A DNA stretch of 64,000 nucleotides. Source: Sphingobacteriales bacterium (GTDB taxonomy: Bacteria > Bacteroidota > Bacteroidia > Chitinophagales > JADIYW01). The DNA is taken from positions 265,598-329,597 of the forward strand of contig JADJYT010000016.1 of NCBI GenBank assembly GCA_016719635.1. Reading direction: 5' to 3'. The notes beneath the pieces are model-generated. The model made no database searches, had not been told where the DNA came from, and was given only the letters and a program-made list of their open reading frames with translations. The stretch's first letter is position 1, and each line of letters begins with the position of its first letter. Of the stretch, positions 26,264-35,022 are shown piece after piece. The position numbers and the translations under genes are program-made.

Positions 26264-27580
26264 ATGCAGAAGGTTCTTTACACGCTTCTTCTTATTTCTT
26301 GTTTCTATGTTCCGGCAAAAGCGACAGACTGCTATAATGGCAGGTATAAGCACAAGGTGTTTTCTGACTTCACATTGGTGAATAATGTCATCTATGCACG
26401 TAAGCAGCGCAGCGACGGCATGTGGCAAAATTTAGGGTATGATGTGTATCTGCCCAAAAATGATACCGTTACCAACAGGCCGGTGGTAGTGTTGGCGCAT
26501 GGCGGGGGATATATTGATTTATTGGATCAAAAAAGCCCGGATATAGCCGAACTGGCAATAGACTTAGTTTTACGCGGATATGTTGTCTTTTCTTTGGAAT
26601 ACCGTGAGGAAGGCAACCCGCTTTCCTTATTATCCGAAGAAAATATGGTGAAGGCTGTCGGTCGTTCGCTGATAGATATCCGGGATGCCACCTGTAGTAT
26701 CATGGATACGACCATTAACCGCGGAAATCCTTATGGCGTGGACTACCATAAAGTGATAGTCGGGGGTGTATCGGCGGGCGCGGTCAGTTTTTTACATGCA
26801 ATTTTCTTAGACAGCCTGAGTTGGATGCCTCCTCAATATCAGCAGTGGATTTTACAGGTAGAACCGAACTCACAGGCTTTATTAGATAACAGATACTGCG
26901 GTGCTAATGTGCTGGGCATGATTGGTATTTCCGGTGCCGTCATGGATACTTCCTGGATAAAACCAAATAGGGAATACCCTGCACTGCTCTTACAACACGG
27001 TACTGCCGATCCGATAGTTCCATACAATTATGACCGCCCTTTTCATTTACCGATGCTGCCCTATATGATGGGAAGTTATCTGGTGGATAAGCGCTTCCAG
27101 CATCTTGGCCTGCGCTCTGAACTGGAAACCTGGGTAGGTTATTCTCATGTTCCGTTTCTCGGAAATGACTTAAACCTCGCAGCACTGTTTACCAGAAATC
27201 CGCTGGCGCTAATCTTTAACAGGGTGGTGTTAGACAGTACAAAACGCCATGTAGCCAATTTTTGTTATAGCTTAATTGATTGCATTGAACGTACCACCGG
27301 CATCCGGGAAAATCTGATGGGTACGAATATTGGAGTATTTCCCAATCCGTCCAATGGAAACTTCCTAATTCAGGTTCCAAATGACACCAGAGCAAAAGAT
27401 TGGAATCTGACTGTTTTTGATGTTGCCGGGAAAGAGCAATATCTTTCTTCTTATCCCGGAAATCCTGATTTTATCCAAATTGATAAACAATTGGGTTCTG
27501 GTATTTATTTTCTGAAATTGTTATTTGAAAAAGACGGCGAATCATTTGTGTATACCGGAAAAATAATAATTACCCAGTAA
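26264..27580 (+). CDS. Secreted esterase with type A T9SS sorting domain (tandem copy 1)
   Basis: 438 residues from the ATG at 26264, which begins a proper signal peptide (MQKVLYTLLLISCFYV, cleaved near AKA). A longer frame starting at 26147 overlaps uvrB and has no signal peptide, so I reject that start. The alpha/beta hydrolase domain has the oxyanion motif HGGGY (79-83), nucleophile Ser170 in GVSAG, a likely acid in GTADPIVPY and His in YSHVPF. The last ~80 residues, from FPNPSNGNF to GKIIITQ, are the type A C-terminal signal for T9SS export. The neighbouring gene is a paralog. The substrate is probably an esterified polysaccharide or lipid outside the cell. Confidence 0.88.
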   Translation: MQKVLYTLLLISCFYVPAKATDCYNGRYKHKVFSDFTLVNNVIYARKQRSDGMWQNLGYDVYLPKNDTVTNRPVVVLAHGGGYIDLLDQKSPDIAELAIDLVLRGYVVFSLEYREEGNPLSLLSEENMVKAVGRSLIDIRDATCSIMDTTINRGNPYGVDYHKVIVGGVSAGAVSFLHAIFLDSLSWMPPQYQQWILQVEPNSQALLDNRYCGANVLGMIGISGAVMDTSWIKPNREYPALLLQHGTADPIVPYNYDRPFHLPMLPYMMGSYLVDKRFQHLGLRSELETWVGYSHVPFLGNDLNLAALFTRNPLALIFNRVVLDSTKRHVANFCYSLIDCIERTTGIRENLMGTNIGVFPNPSNGNFLIQVPNDTRAKDWNLTVFDVAGKEQYLSSYPGNPDFIQIDKQLGSGIYFLKLLFEKDGESFVYTGKIIITQ

Positions 27581-27590
27581 ATCAATTTAC

Positions 27591-28883
27591 ATGCAAAGAA
27601 TACTTTACCTGCTGCTTTTTATTTTCATCCTTACGTTATGGTCAAATGCCGACGATTGTACGAACGGCCGATATTTGAATCCCATCTTTCAGCGGGTGGA
27701 TGTGACCAAAAATATTATTTATGCCCGTAAAAAACAAAGTGACGGTCAGTATATAGATTTGAAATACGACATTTACCAGCCGAATGGGGATACATTGGCA
27801 GAGCGGCCGGTTATGCTGTTGATACACGGCGGGGCTTATCTGAAACTATTAGACCAAAACAGCCCTGATATCGTATTGTTATCCGAATATTTTGCCAAAC
27901 GCGGCTATGTCTGCGTATCGATTGATTACAGACAAGAGACCAACCTGTTGGGATTGTTATCGGAAGAAACGATGGTAAAGGCGGTTTCACGAGCGCTCAT
28001 TGATACGAAGGAAGCCGTGGATCATCTGGTCAGCACCTACCAGGCAGGAAACCCCTATCGTCTGGATACTTCCAAAGCCATTATAGGCGGTGTTTCGGCA
28101 GGTGCCGTTTCCACCATGTTTATCAGCTTTCTGGATAGCTTGCAGATGCTGCCAGCCCAGTACCAGCAATGGATAATCGAGGCCAACGGCCCGGAAGCCG
28201 ACTCCATCCTGCGTCATAAATTTGATTTCATCAAACCCAAAATAGCCGTCAGTATTTCAGGTGCCGTACTGGATACCGCCTGGATTAAACCAAACGGAAT
28301 AGATTTACTGCTGGTGCATGGTTCAGCAGATGAAATTGTTCCATACAAATATGACCACCCGTTCCATCTGCCGATGCTGCCTAAACTGTATGGCGGAAAG
28401 CTGCAATACCCTGTTGCCGTTCAGAAAGGGATACGCTGCGAATTTGAGGACTGGATTGGAAAAGGGCATGTCCCATTCTTCAACCTGGATTTGGGAAGTA
28501 TCCTGACGCTCAATCTGATAAACTATACTCTGTTAGACAGCACAGAAAGGCATATTGCTAACTTCTGCTACAAACTATTTGACTGTGACAGCCGTACCAC
28601 TTCTGTAAAACAAAATCTAATATCCACGCCGCTGGACTTGTTCCCCAATCCAAGTGCAGGAAATTTCTATGTTACACTACCTAAAGAAACCAAAGCGGAC
28701 AAATGGATGTTGGAGGTCTATGATTTTTCAGGTAAAGTCCAGTATTATAACACATTTCCCGGAAACTCAGGGGTAGTTTCTGTTGAAAGGTCTTTACCGG
28801 CAGGTATGTATTTCATAAAACTTTGGCATGAGAGGAATAATCAGGCAGATGTGTATACCGGTAAGATACTAATTACCCGATAG
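27591..28883 (+). CDS. Secreted esterase with type A T9SS sorting domain (tandem copy 2)
   Basis: 430-residue paralog of the preceding gene, starting 10 bases after it and so in the same operon. Signal peptide MQRILYLLLFIFILTLWS. The order of motifs is the same: HGGAY (79-83), Ser169 in GVSAG, GSADEIVPY for the acid and GKGHVPF for the histidine. The C-terminal signal runs from LFPNPSAGNFYV to GKILITR. Similarity is clear along the whole length (for example CTNGRY, IIYARKKQSDG, RPVMLLIHG, PFHLPMLP), which shows tandem duplication. Both copies keep all catalytic residues, so they may have split substrates. Confidence 0.88.
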   Translation: MQRILYLLLFIFILTLWSNADDCTNGRYLNPIFQRVDVTKNIIYARKKQSDGQYIDLKYDIYQPNGDTLAERPVMLLIHGGAYLKLLDQNSPDIVLLSEYFAKRGYVCVSIDYRQETNLLGLLSEETMVKAVSRALIDTKEAVDHLVSTYQAGNPYRLDTSKAIIGGVSAGAVSTMFISFLDSLQMLPAQYQQWIIEANGPEADSILRHKFDFIKPKIAVSISGAVLDTAWIKPNGIDLLLVHGSADEIVPYKYDHPFHLPMLPKLYGGKLQYPVAVQKGIRCEFEDWIGKGHVPFFNLDLGSILTLNLINYTLLDSTERHIANFCYKLFDCDSRTTSVKQNLISTPLDLFPNPSAGNFYVTLPKETKADKWMLEVYDFSGKVQYYNTFPGNSGVVSVERSLPAGMYFIKLWHERNNQADVYTGKILITR

Positions 28884-28928
28884 TTATACCTTAACACTTT
28901 TTACCCATGACTTTACGCAACAATTTCC

Positions 28929-28936
28929 TACTTTTG
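28929..28936 (+). promoter_or_regulatory. Candidate -7 promoter box of the DUF5606 gene
   Basis: TACTTTTG fits TAnnTTTG and ends 17 bases before the ATG at 28954. Confidence 0.5.
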
Positions 28937-28953
28937 CGTAATAATATAAGTAT

Positions 28954-29469
28954 ATGGAATTCAGAGAAATTATTGCCGTAACAGGAATCAGTGGGTTAAA
29001 AAGATTAGTAGCCAACAGAAATGACGGATTGATACTGAGCGAACTGGATGGAGAAAACAAGAAATTTTATTCCAACCGCCAGCATATGTTTTCGCCTTTA
29101 GAAAATATTGCCATTTATACCGATGAAGATACCGTGCCCTTGCTGGAGGTGCTGATTGAAATAAAAAACCAGAAAGCAACCCTTCCGCCAGTGGAACCAA
29201 ATGCATCCAATGATGAGCTAAGGAATTACCTGGGGAAAATCCTCCCCAACTTTGACAGGGAAAGGGTGAACATCTCGGATATCAAGAAATTAATCAAGTG
29301 GTTTGCCATCCTGGAAGATATGGATGTGCTGAAAAAACCGGAAACAACGGAAGAATCTAAAGCGGTGGTGAAAAAAGAACCAACACATGTTCCTAAAACG
29401 CCGGCTAAAGATATGGTGGTACATCAGCAATCGGTAGCCAAACCAAGGATGACAAAAAATAAAGTGTAA
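28954..29469 (+). CDS. DUF5606 domain protein
   Basis: 171 residues. The N-terminal ~140 residues match the Bacteroidota-specific DUF5606 pattern: FREIIAVTGISGLKRL, NRNDGLILSEL, FYSNRQHMFSPLENIAIY and a C-terminal helical part with YLGKILPNFDRERV. The tail is charged and low in complexity (KPETTEESKAVVKKEPTH). It is cytoplasmic, with no signal peptide. The family is widespread in the phylum but has no assigned function, though one SH3-like barrel plus a helical part is suggested by the pattern. It has its own promoter box and terminator. Confidence 0.85.
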   Translation: MEFREIIAVTGISGLKRLVANRNDGLILSELDGENKKFYSNRQHMFSPLENIAIYTDEDTVPLLEVLIEIKNQKATLPPVEPNASNDELRNYLGKILPNFDRERVNISDIKKLIKWFAILEDMDVLKKPETTEESKAVVKKEPTHVPKTPAKDMVVHQQSVAKPRMTKNKV

Positions 29470-29484
29470 CAAACAAGGACACAG

Positions 29485-29521
29485 CCATGAAGGTTTTATT
29501 CAGAAGCCTTCATGGTTTTTT
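29485..29521 (+). terminator. Rho-independent terminator after DUF5606 gene
   Basis: CCATGAAGG and CCTTCATGG form a perfect 9-bp stem, followed by a T-run, in the gap before the M3 peptidase gene. Confidence 0.9.
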
Positions 29522-29541
29522 ATTTATAAAATACTATTCCT

Positions 29542-31242
29542 ATGAAAACCATCACCCGTAATAAAAGAAATTATCTGGCAGAAGATTTAATCATAAATAC
29601 CTGGAATGATATATCCTCGTATTACGATAAGCTTTCCAACAGAATATTTGAAGACAAGGAGGAGTTGTTAAGATGGATGGCAGACAGAAGCGAAACGGAT
29701 GCGGCGCTCGATGAAGAATACCGCTGGAGGTACATCCGTCAGACCTGCGATACGGAAAATGAAACCCATACGAAAGTGTATGAAAATTTCATCGAACACA
29801 TCATGCCGAAATGGATGTCCGCAACTAATGGACTGAACAAAAAAATGGCGGAATGTACATTTGTCCGGGAGTTGGACGCAGACCGCTTTTATGTTTATCT
29901 CCGCAGCCTGAAGACACAACTACAGATATTTCGGGAAGAGAATATTCCGCTTTCCCAACAGACGCAACTCAAATCGCAGGAATATGGCAGCATTATCGGT
30001 GCGATGACCATCACACACGATGGCCATGAATATACCCTTCCGCAGGCAGCTGTATTCTTACAAAATCAGGACAGGGAACTACGCCTAACCATTTTTGAGA
30101 AAACGGCCCATCGACGTCTGCAAGACAGAGACAAGCTGAATAACCTGTTCAATGAACTGGTACAGATACGACATCAGATGGCGTTGAATGCTGGGTTCAG
30201 CAACTTCAGGGACTATATGTTTGCCGAGCTTGGCCGGTTTGATTATGATGTCAAGGCATGCGAACAGTTTCATGAAGCCATCAAGACAGAGGTGCTGCCG
30301 TTAGTGAAACAAATCCATCAGAAGAGAAAGGCACAACTGAAGGTGGAGACACTCTATCCATACGATTTGGAGGTTGATGCACAAAACCTCCCTGCGCTGA
30401 AACCATTTAACACACAGGAAGAGCTGGTGAAGAAATCCATTGAGTGTTTAAATACGGCAGATTCATTTTTCGGGCAATGTATTTCCATCATGAATAACAT
30501 GGACTACCTCGACCTGAGCTCGCGAAAAGGGAAAGCTCCGGGCGGTTACAATATGACCCTGCCGGAAATTGGGGTACCTTTTATATTTATGAATGCCGCC
30601 GGTACGCAGCGTGATGTGGAAACCATGCTGCACGAGGCCGGGCATGCGGTACACTCTTTCCTGATGCGCGACCTGCAATATAATTTCGATCAGGACATCT
30701 CCTCCGAAACCGCTGAGCTGGCTTCCATGAGTATGGAATTGATGACCTTCGACGGGTTGGATGCATATTATGATGATGCGAATAAGAAGCGTGCAATAGA
30801 AACCCACCTCGAGGGGATCATTACCATGCTGCCCTGGATTGCATTAATCGATAAATTTCAACACTGGATCTATCTGCACCCAACCCATACGACAGAACAA
30901 AGGGAAAACAAGTGGGCAGAACTGCATGAAGAACTGAGCAGCGGCGAAGTGAGTTGGGAAGGATATGAGGATCTTAGAAAATGTTTCTGGCAGAAGCAGC
31001 TTCATATCTTTGAAGTGCCATTTTACTATATTGAATATGGCATTGCACAGTTAGGAGCCATTGCGGTATGGCGCAACTTCAAACAGAATAAACACAAAGC
31101 CATTCAGGATTATAAAGATGCACTAAGCCTGGGGAGTATGAAGAGTATACCGGAAATTTATAAAGCTGCGGGGGTGGAATTTAATTTTTCCCGGGAATAC
31201 GTTCGGGAACTGATGCAGTTTTTGAAGAGTGAGCTGGTATAA
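29542..31242 (+). CDS. M3-family oligoendopeptidase
   Basis: 566-residue zinc metallopeptidase of family M3 (PepF/thimet oligopeptidase group) that cleaves short peptides in the cytoplasm. The zinc motif HEAGH is at residues 364-368, in TMLHEAGHAVHSF. The third ligand is expected in the ETAELASMSMEL segment (residues near 393-405). GGYNMTLPEIGVPFIFMN precedes it, as in the family. No signal peptide. The gene lies between two terminators, so it is monocistronic. Confidence 0.93.
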   Translation: MKTITRNKRNYLAEDLIINTWNDISSYYDKLSNRIFEDKEELLRWMADRSETDAALDEEYRWRYIRQTCDTENETHTKVYENFIEHIMPKWMSATNGLNKKMAECTFVRELDADRFYVYLRSLKTQLQIFREENIPLSQQTQLKSQEYGSIIGAMTITHDGHEYTLPQAAVFLQNQDRELRLTIFEKTAHRRLQDRDKLNNLFNELVQIRHQMALNAGFSNFRDYMFAELGRFDYDVKACEQFHEAIKTEVLPLVKQIHQKRKAQLKVETLYPYDLEVDAQNLPALKPFNTQEELVKKSIECLNTADSFFGQCISIMNNMDYLDLSSRKGKAPGGYNMTLPEIGVPFIFMNAAGTQRDVETMLHEAGHAVHSFLMRDLQYNFDQDISSETAELASMSMELMTFDGLDAYYDDANKKRAIETHLEGIITMLPWIALIDKFQHWIYLHPTHTTEQRENKWAELHEELSSGEVSWEGYEDLRKCFWQKQLHIFEVPFYYIEYGIAQLGAIAVWRNFKQNKHKAIQDYKDALSLGSMKSIPEIYKAAGVEFNFSREYVRELMQFLKSELV

Positions 31243-31281
31243 AAAGAAGATGGCAGCTAAAATTGCTGCCATCTTCTTTTT
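31241..31281. terminator. Bidirectional terminator between M3 peptidase and redoxin genes
   Basis: AAAAAGAAGATGGCAGC pairs perfectly with GCTGCCATCTTCTTTTT around a 7-base loop. A-rich on one side and T-rich on the other, it serves both convergent transcripts. Confidence 0.92.
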
Positions 31282-31292
31282 ATCTGTATGTA

Positions 31293-31898
31293 TTATTTCT
31301 TCCATTTTATGGAACAGCCTATGGCCTTTGTGGTTTTTGTCTCCACTTCCTTTTTGGCCAACAGGGCATTTACAGCATCCTCCACGTATTTTTGATTGAC
31401 GGTTTCCGGATTCTCCCAGTTATCATCAATGGCACCAATGTATTTTACCGTTAAGCTCTTACCTTCTTTCTGCACAATATAAATATGTGGTGTTTTTATG
31501 GCACCGAACTGTTTGGCAACCTCCTGTGTTGCATCCACCAGATAAGGGAATGTAAAATTCTTTTCATTTGACCGTAGTTTCATGTTGTCATAATTATCGT
31601 CCGGATATTGTTCGGCATCGTTCGGATTGATGGCAATTACAGGATATCCCTTTCCTGCGTATTTTTTGTTCAGGGCAATGGTTCTGTCTTCATAGGCCTT
31701 GGCATAAGGACAATGATTGCAGGTAAAAGTGATGATAAACCCTTTGGCGTCAGGATAATCCGACATGGAAACCTCTTTGCCGTCAATGTTTTTGAGCTTG
31801 AAATCTGCAACGGGAGAACCGATTGTGTAAGCATCTGCTGCGACAGTGTAGGATGAGATGCCTAGAACGGTTACCAGGAATAAAAATAGTTTTTTCAT
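31293..31898 (-). CDS. Secreted thioredoxin-fold redoxin (AhpC/TSA-like)
   Basis: 201 residues with a signal peptide ending near TVAADA. The thioredoxin fold follows, with active-site cysteines C60 and C63 in FTCNHCPYAK. The CNHC pair in place of CGPC marks the 'redoxin/thioredoxin family' group with the CNHCPYA signature common in Bacteroidota and cyanobacteria. KTPHIYIVQKEG holds the cis-proline loop. It probably works as a periplasmic thiol oxidoreductase or peroxidase. The gene follows a TlpA-like gene by 3 bases, so the pair is one transcript. Confidence 0.88.
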   Translation of the reverse strand: MKKLFLFLVTVLGISSYTVAADAYTIGSPVADFKLKNIDGKEVSMSDYPDAKGFIITFTCNHCPYAKAYEDRTIALNKKYAGKGYPVIAINPNDAEQYPDDNYDNMKLRSNEKNFTFPYLVDATQEVAKQFGAIKTPHIYIVQKEGKSLTVKYIGAIDDNWENPETVNQKYVEDAVNALLAKKEVETKTTKAIGCSIKWKK

Positions 31899-31901
31899 GA
31901 T

Positions 31902-32399
31902 TTATAATTTAGCGTGAATAATTTTTTCCAGTGTTTCATAATTCTCATAGTCGCCTTCGTGAAAATAAATCTTCGTTCCATTTTTGTACAGCATGGTAGC
32001 CGGTATAGTTCCGGACCACTGCTGTTCAATTTTGTCTATCCAGATGTTTGGATTGCCTGCGGACAAGATAAAACATTCTGAGGAATAAGCATTTTTCTTT
32101 AAAAAGTCCGCTACATTGTCATGGCGGCTTTTGGCATCCTGGCTTACTAAAATAATTTTTATAGGTTTGTCTGCAAAGCCTTGAGCCGCTTTTTCAAAAT
32201 AAGGCAATTCCTCCACACAGGGTTTGCACCACGTTGCCCAGAAATTCACCACATATAAGGTGTCATTTTTTTGCTGCACCCGGTTTTCGTAAGCCGAAAG
32301 ATTCAGAACAGGAAGCTGTGCATGTATAAAGGTGAATGCAAGCAAAAACAGCGCAAAAGCGCTGACACGAAGGATAAGCTTGCGTTCAGGTAAAAACAT
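31902..32399 (-). CDS. TlpA-like membrane/secreted thioredoxin
   Basis: 165 residues with an N-terminal signal or anchor (LRVSAFALFLLAFTFIHA). The thioredoxin active site is NFWATWCKPCVEELPYF, with C58 and C61. The cis-Pro loop is in SGTIPATMLYKNG. TlpA/ResA-type proteins reduce disulfides outside the cytoplasm, for example in cytochrome c maturation. The next gene on the same strand, 3 bases away, is a second thioredoxin-fold protein, which suggests a redox relay. Confidence 0.9.
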   Translation of the reverse strand: MFLPERKLILRVSAFALFLLAFTFIHAQLPVLNLSAYENRVQQKNDTLYVVNFWATWCKPCVEELPYFEKAAQGFADKPIKIILVSQDAKSRHDNVADFLKKNAYSSECFILSAGNPNIWIDKIEQQWSGTIPATMLYKNGTKIYFHEGDYENYETLEKIIHAKL

Positions 32400-32462
32400 A
32401 TCTCAAAGTAACAAACACTATGCTGTAATGTTGGAGTTCAGATGTTAAAAAGGGTGAAACGC

Positions 32463-33707
32463 TCAATAACCGGTAATCTTTACCAACGGATAGAACCAGC
32501 TTCTCACCTGCTGAATGGCGGCAATATTCGCATCGAGATGATTTAAGTTGCCGAGGCTGTAGAGTTGTACATTGCCGCCTTTTGTCTTAAATGTCTGAAA
32601 AGCTATCTCACTGTTGTTATAAAAAGCTATCTCATCACCCTCACTGTGATAAAACCGGGTAGGTGTTTGGGGTATCCAGCCATTGATGATATCATATTCC
32701 TTAGCAGCATCTAAAAAAGGGGTGTTGGGTTGATTTTTCAGTGCATTGATAAAGGATGGTTGCAGTGCATTATAGATTGTATCCGGGAACTGTTCATTTA
32801 TAAACGAAGCATCGTGTTCGCCGTCAAACACTACCTTCACCAGGGAGTCATACGGTGGTATAAAAATAGAATCAAAATCGGGATAAATTTTCTGGGTGGT
32901 GTTGATGCTGTGCAGCAGAAAAGGATAGATGCCGGAAACAGGATAGGCAACAGGTGCTTTCAATACATTGAATTGGGTGGATTTTTCAAAAGAAAAAAAA
33001 CCAGCCATAGGAGCACTGGCTTTGAGTAGGAACTCGTATGGATAGTTGGTTTCCAGGAGTCGCTGTGCGGCCAGCGTCGCGTGTCCGCCCTGAGAATATC
33101 CCATTAAGAATAATTCGCGCGACAAATTTATATTGCGAAAGGTTTTTTGTAATAATCTTTCCACGCTCCGCAATAAATCGACCACCGCATTCGCTTCTTC
33201 CGTCGGTTCAAAATAATGCTGAACGCCTTCGCTGAACCCCAGCCCGACACCATCCGTTTCGCAGATGATGGCACCTGTTTCGCCGGCAAATAAAAAAGGC
33301 ACATAATAGTCCAGGTCTCCCGTCATAGAAGCGACTTCGGATTTTCGAATCGCCGTACCGTGCTGATAACTGATGACAGGCAGAAAATAGTAGTTGAGTT
33401 CGGGAATATATATCAGCCCGCTGGCAGTAATTTCCTTGTTCTCATAATCATGTGTCTTATAAAAAACCCGGTAAACAGAGACATCGTACTTTGGTTGGAA
33501 GAGGCTGCCTGCGTTCGGAATATAAACACTGATTCTGTTTATAATCTGTGCTGCTGTAAGCTTGTCTTTATACTGATGAGAAATGTAGGTAACAGGCGGT
33601 GGCGGATACGGATCTATGAATCCAGATTTCGTACAGGAGAGCATTAAGAATACTACACCGGAAAATATAAATCTGAACAGAACTTTTTTCAGCATGGGGC
33701 CTGCCAT
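32463..33707 (-). CDS. Lipase-like lipoprotein (alpha/beta hydrolase)
   Basis: 414 residues with a lipoprotein signal (LMLSC, C25). The domain resembles secretory lipases and prolyl-aminopeptidase-like hydrolases: S205 is the nucleophile in GYSQGGHATLAAQ, and a downstream EGDEIAFYNNSE and LNHLDANI probably give the acid and His. The ATG overlaps the stop of the upstream lipoprotein gene (TAATG), which supports this start and translational coupling. A later ATG four codons on is possible. The substrate is unknown; the protein would sit in the periplasm or on the outer membrane. Confidence 0.85.
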   Translation of the reverse strand: MAGPMLKKVLFRFIFSGVVFLMLSCTKSGFIDPYPPPPVTYISHQYKDKLTAAQIINRISVYIPNAGSLFQPKYDVSVYRVFYKTHDYENKEITASGLIYIPELNYYFLPVISYQHGTAIRKSEVASMTGDLDYYVPFLFAGETGAIICETDGVGLGFSEGVQHYFEPTEEANAVVDLLRSVERLLQKTFRNINLSRELFLMGYSQGGHATLAAQRLLETNYPYEFLLKASAPMAGFFSFEKSTQFNVLKAPVAYPVSGIYPFLLHSINTTQKIYPDFDSIFIPPYDSLVKVVFDGEHDASFINEQFPDTIYNALQPSFINALKNQPNTPFLDAAKEYDIINGWIPQTPTRFYHSEGDEIAFYNNSEIAFQTFKTKGGNVQLYSLGNLNHLDANIAAIQQVRSWFYPLVKITGY

Positions 33708-34138
33708 TAGGGTGCAAAATTTACTCTTTCTTTACCCCGTATTTTAAAAATGTGACAGCAGTCATGTCCAACGACGAATGTTTCCTGAACGACTACCACA
33801 TCGTTGATTTCCCCGAAAAATTCTACGGTCAGGCTGTCTGTTTGTTTGGGTATCTGTCCGTCGCTGACCACCGGATAACCGTATAGCCTGTAGCGGTCAA
33901 AATCGGCAGGCGTGGCTCCGACGGATGTGTTGATGAGTGTATCGTTCATTTTATTTTTCGTATAAAACTTAGTCAGGGTTCTCGCAACCGGAGGCATGGT
34001 GATATCATCTAATATAATACTAATGGACTTGTATTCCATTGTACACATGGTATTATCACAGGAGTTATTCTTATTGCAGGAGCCAGCAAGAAAAGAAATG
34101 ACCACCATGAAGACAATGAATATTCTTTGCTTTTTCAT
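33707..34138 (-). CDS. Small lipoprotein, unknown function
   Basis: 143 residues from the ATG at 34138 (a TTG seven codons upstream is less likely). Lipobox FLAGSC (C21) is followed by NKNNSCDNTMC. The C-terminal part has VVVQETFVVGHDCCHIFKIRGK, with a CC pair. No domain is recognised. The stop overlaps the start of the lipase-like gene by one base, so the two are translationally coupled and may form a functional pair. Confidence 0.75.
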   Translation of the reverse strand: MKKQRIFIVFMVVISFLAGSCNKNNSCDNTMCTMEYKSISIILDDITMPPVARTLTKFYTKNKMNDTLINTSVGATPADFDRYRLYGYPVVSDGQIPKQTDSLTVEFFGEINDVVVVQETFVVGHDCCHIFKIRGKERVNFAP

Positions 34139-34211
34139 AAATGAAAACCGATTATTCAAAATTACAACAAAAATAGATTATCAGCCGCAAAATTAGAAAA
34201 GAGCTGTTGGT

Positions 34212-35003
34212 TCACAGCACCTCCTGTTCTTCGCTGATGTAGTAACGAAACAGAAAATAGGTAGAAAGGCCGCACAGCAAATGCCAGACGCCGTGCCATT
34301 GAAACAGGGAATCCGGATTACAGAAACAATGTCCGTCCCAACCGAAATGCCACACGAAGAATGCCGTTAAAAAACTAAGGGAACAAAAAACCGCATATTT
34401 AAACTGTACCACCGGCCGGTTCTTCCTGAAATGTAGATATTCATATAACATCCCGGTACAACACACCAGCCCGAAAGCGGCGCTGCCCGGATAAAAATCC
34501 AAACCGAATACACTTCTGTAAGTGCCCGCAATATTACAAAGCACTAAACTGAGGATGTAAATGGAAATGAAAACCACGGAACGAAGGTTGTAATAACGCG
34601 CCAGTCCAAATGCAAGCATAAATGACCCGAAAAGATACATACTGTTCATATCCAGCAAGCCGCCGGTATGTGTTTCCGTAGCATGCATGGCCATAGAACA
34701 AGGGCCAAGCAAGACGGTAACTAGGCAATAAAAAAGCGGAATGAATGGATGTTTAAAAAAGAAACCACTTTTATTGATGGCACTATGGCTTAACATCCAC
34801 GCGCAGCTGATACCTGAAATAATAAAACCTATATTGGAGAAGGAGTTCACCGGTTGTAATATCAGGCCGCTCCCGGTAGCTTCACAAAAATTACCGCCTG
34901 AACCATCCGGTATACCAAACCACGCGGAAGCCAGTGCCACATAAAACAACAACAGTATAAAGAGTGTGAAGACAAGCGTAATCCGAAACGTATTTTTTAG
35001 CAT
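34212..35003 (-). CDS. Ceramidase-family integral membrane protein
   Basis: 263 residues with about seven transmembrane helices. Family landmarks are present: FCEATGSG and QPVNSFSNIGFI early, MAMHATETHTGGLLDMNSMY in the middle and FQWHGVWHLL late. In alkaline ceramidases and related CREST hydrolases, the histidines and Asp in these motifs bind zinc and cleave an amide bond in the membrane. Bacteroidota make sphingolipids, so a lipid-amide substrate is plausible, though bacterial members are not well characterised. It follows gcvT by 19 bases on the same strand. Confidence 0.85.
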   Translation of the reverse strand: MLKNTFRITLVFTLFILLLFYVALASAWFGIPDGSGGNFCEATGSGLILQPVNSFSNIGFIISGISCAWMLSHSAINKSGFFFKHPFIPLFYCLVTVLLGPCSMAMHATETHTGGLLDMNSMYLFGSFMLAFGLARYYNLRSVVFISIYILSLVLCNIAGTYRSVFGLDFYPGSAAFGLVCCTGMLYEYLHFRKNRPVVQFKYAVFCSLSFLTAFFVWHFGWDGHCFCNPDSLFQWHGVWHLLCGLSTYFLFRYYISEEQEVL

Positions 35004-35022
35004 GCAGATAATTTATCCGGAT

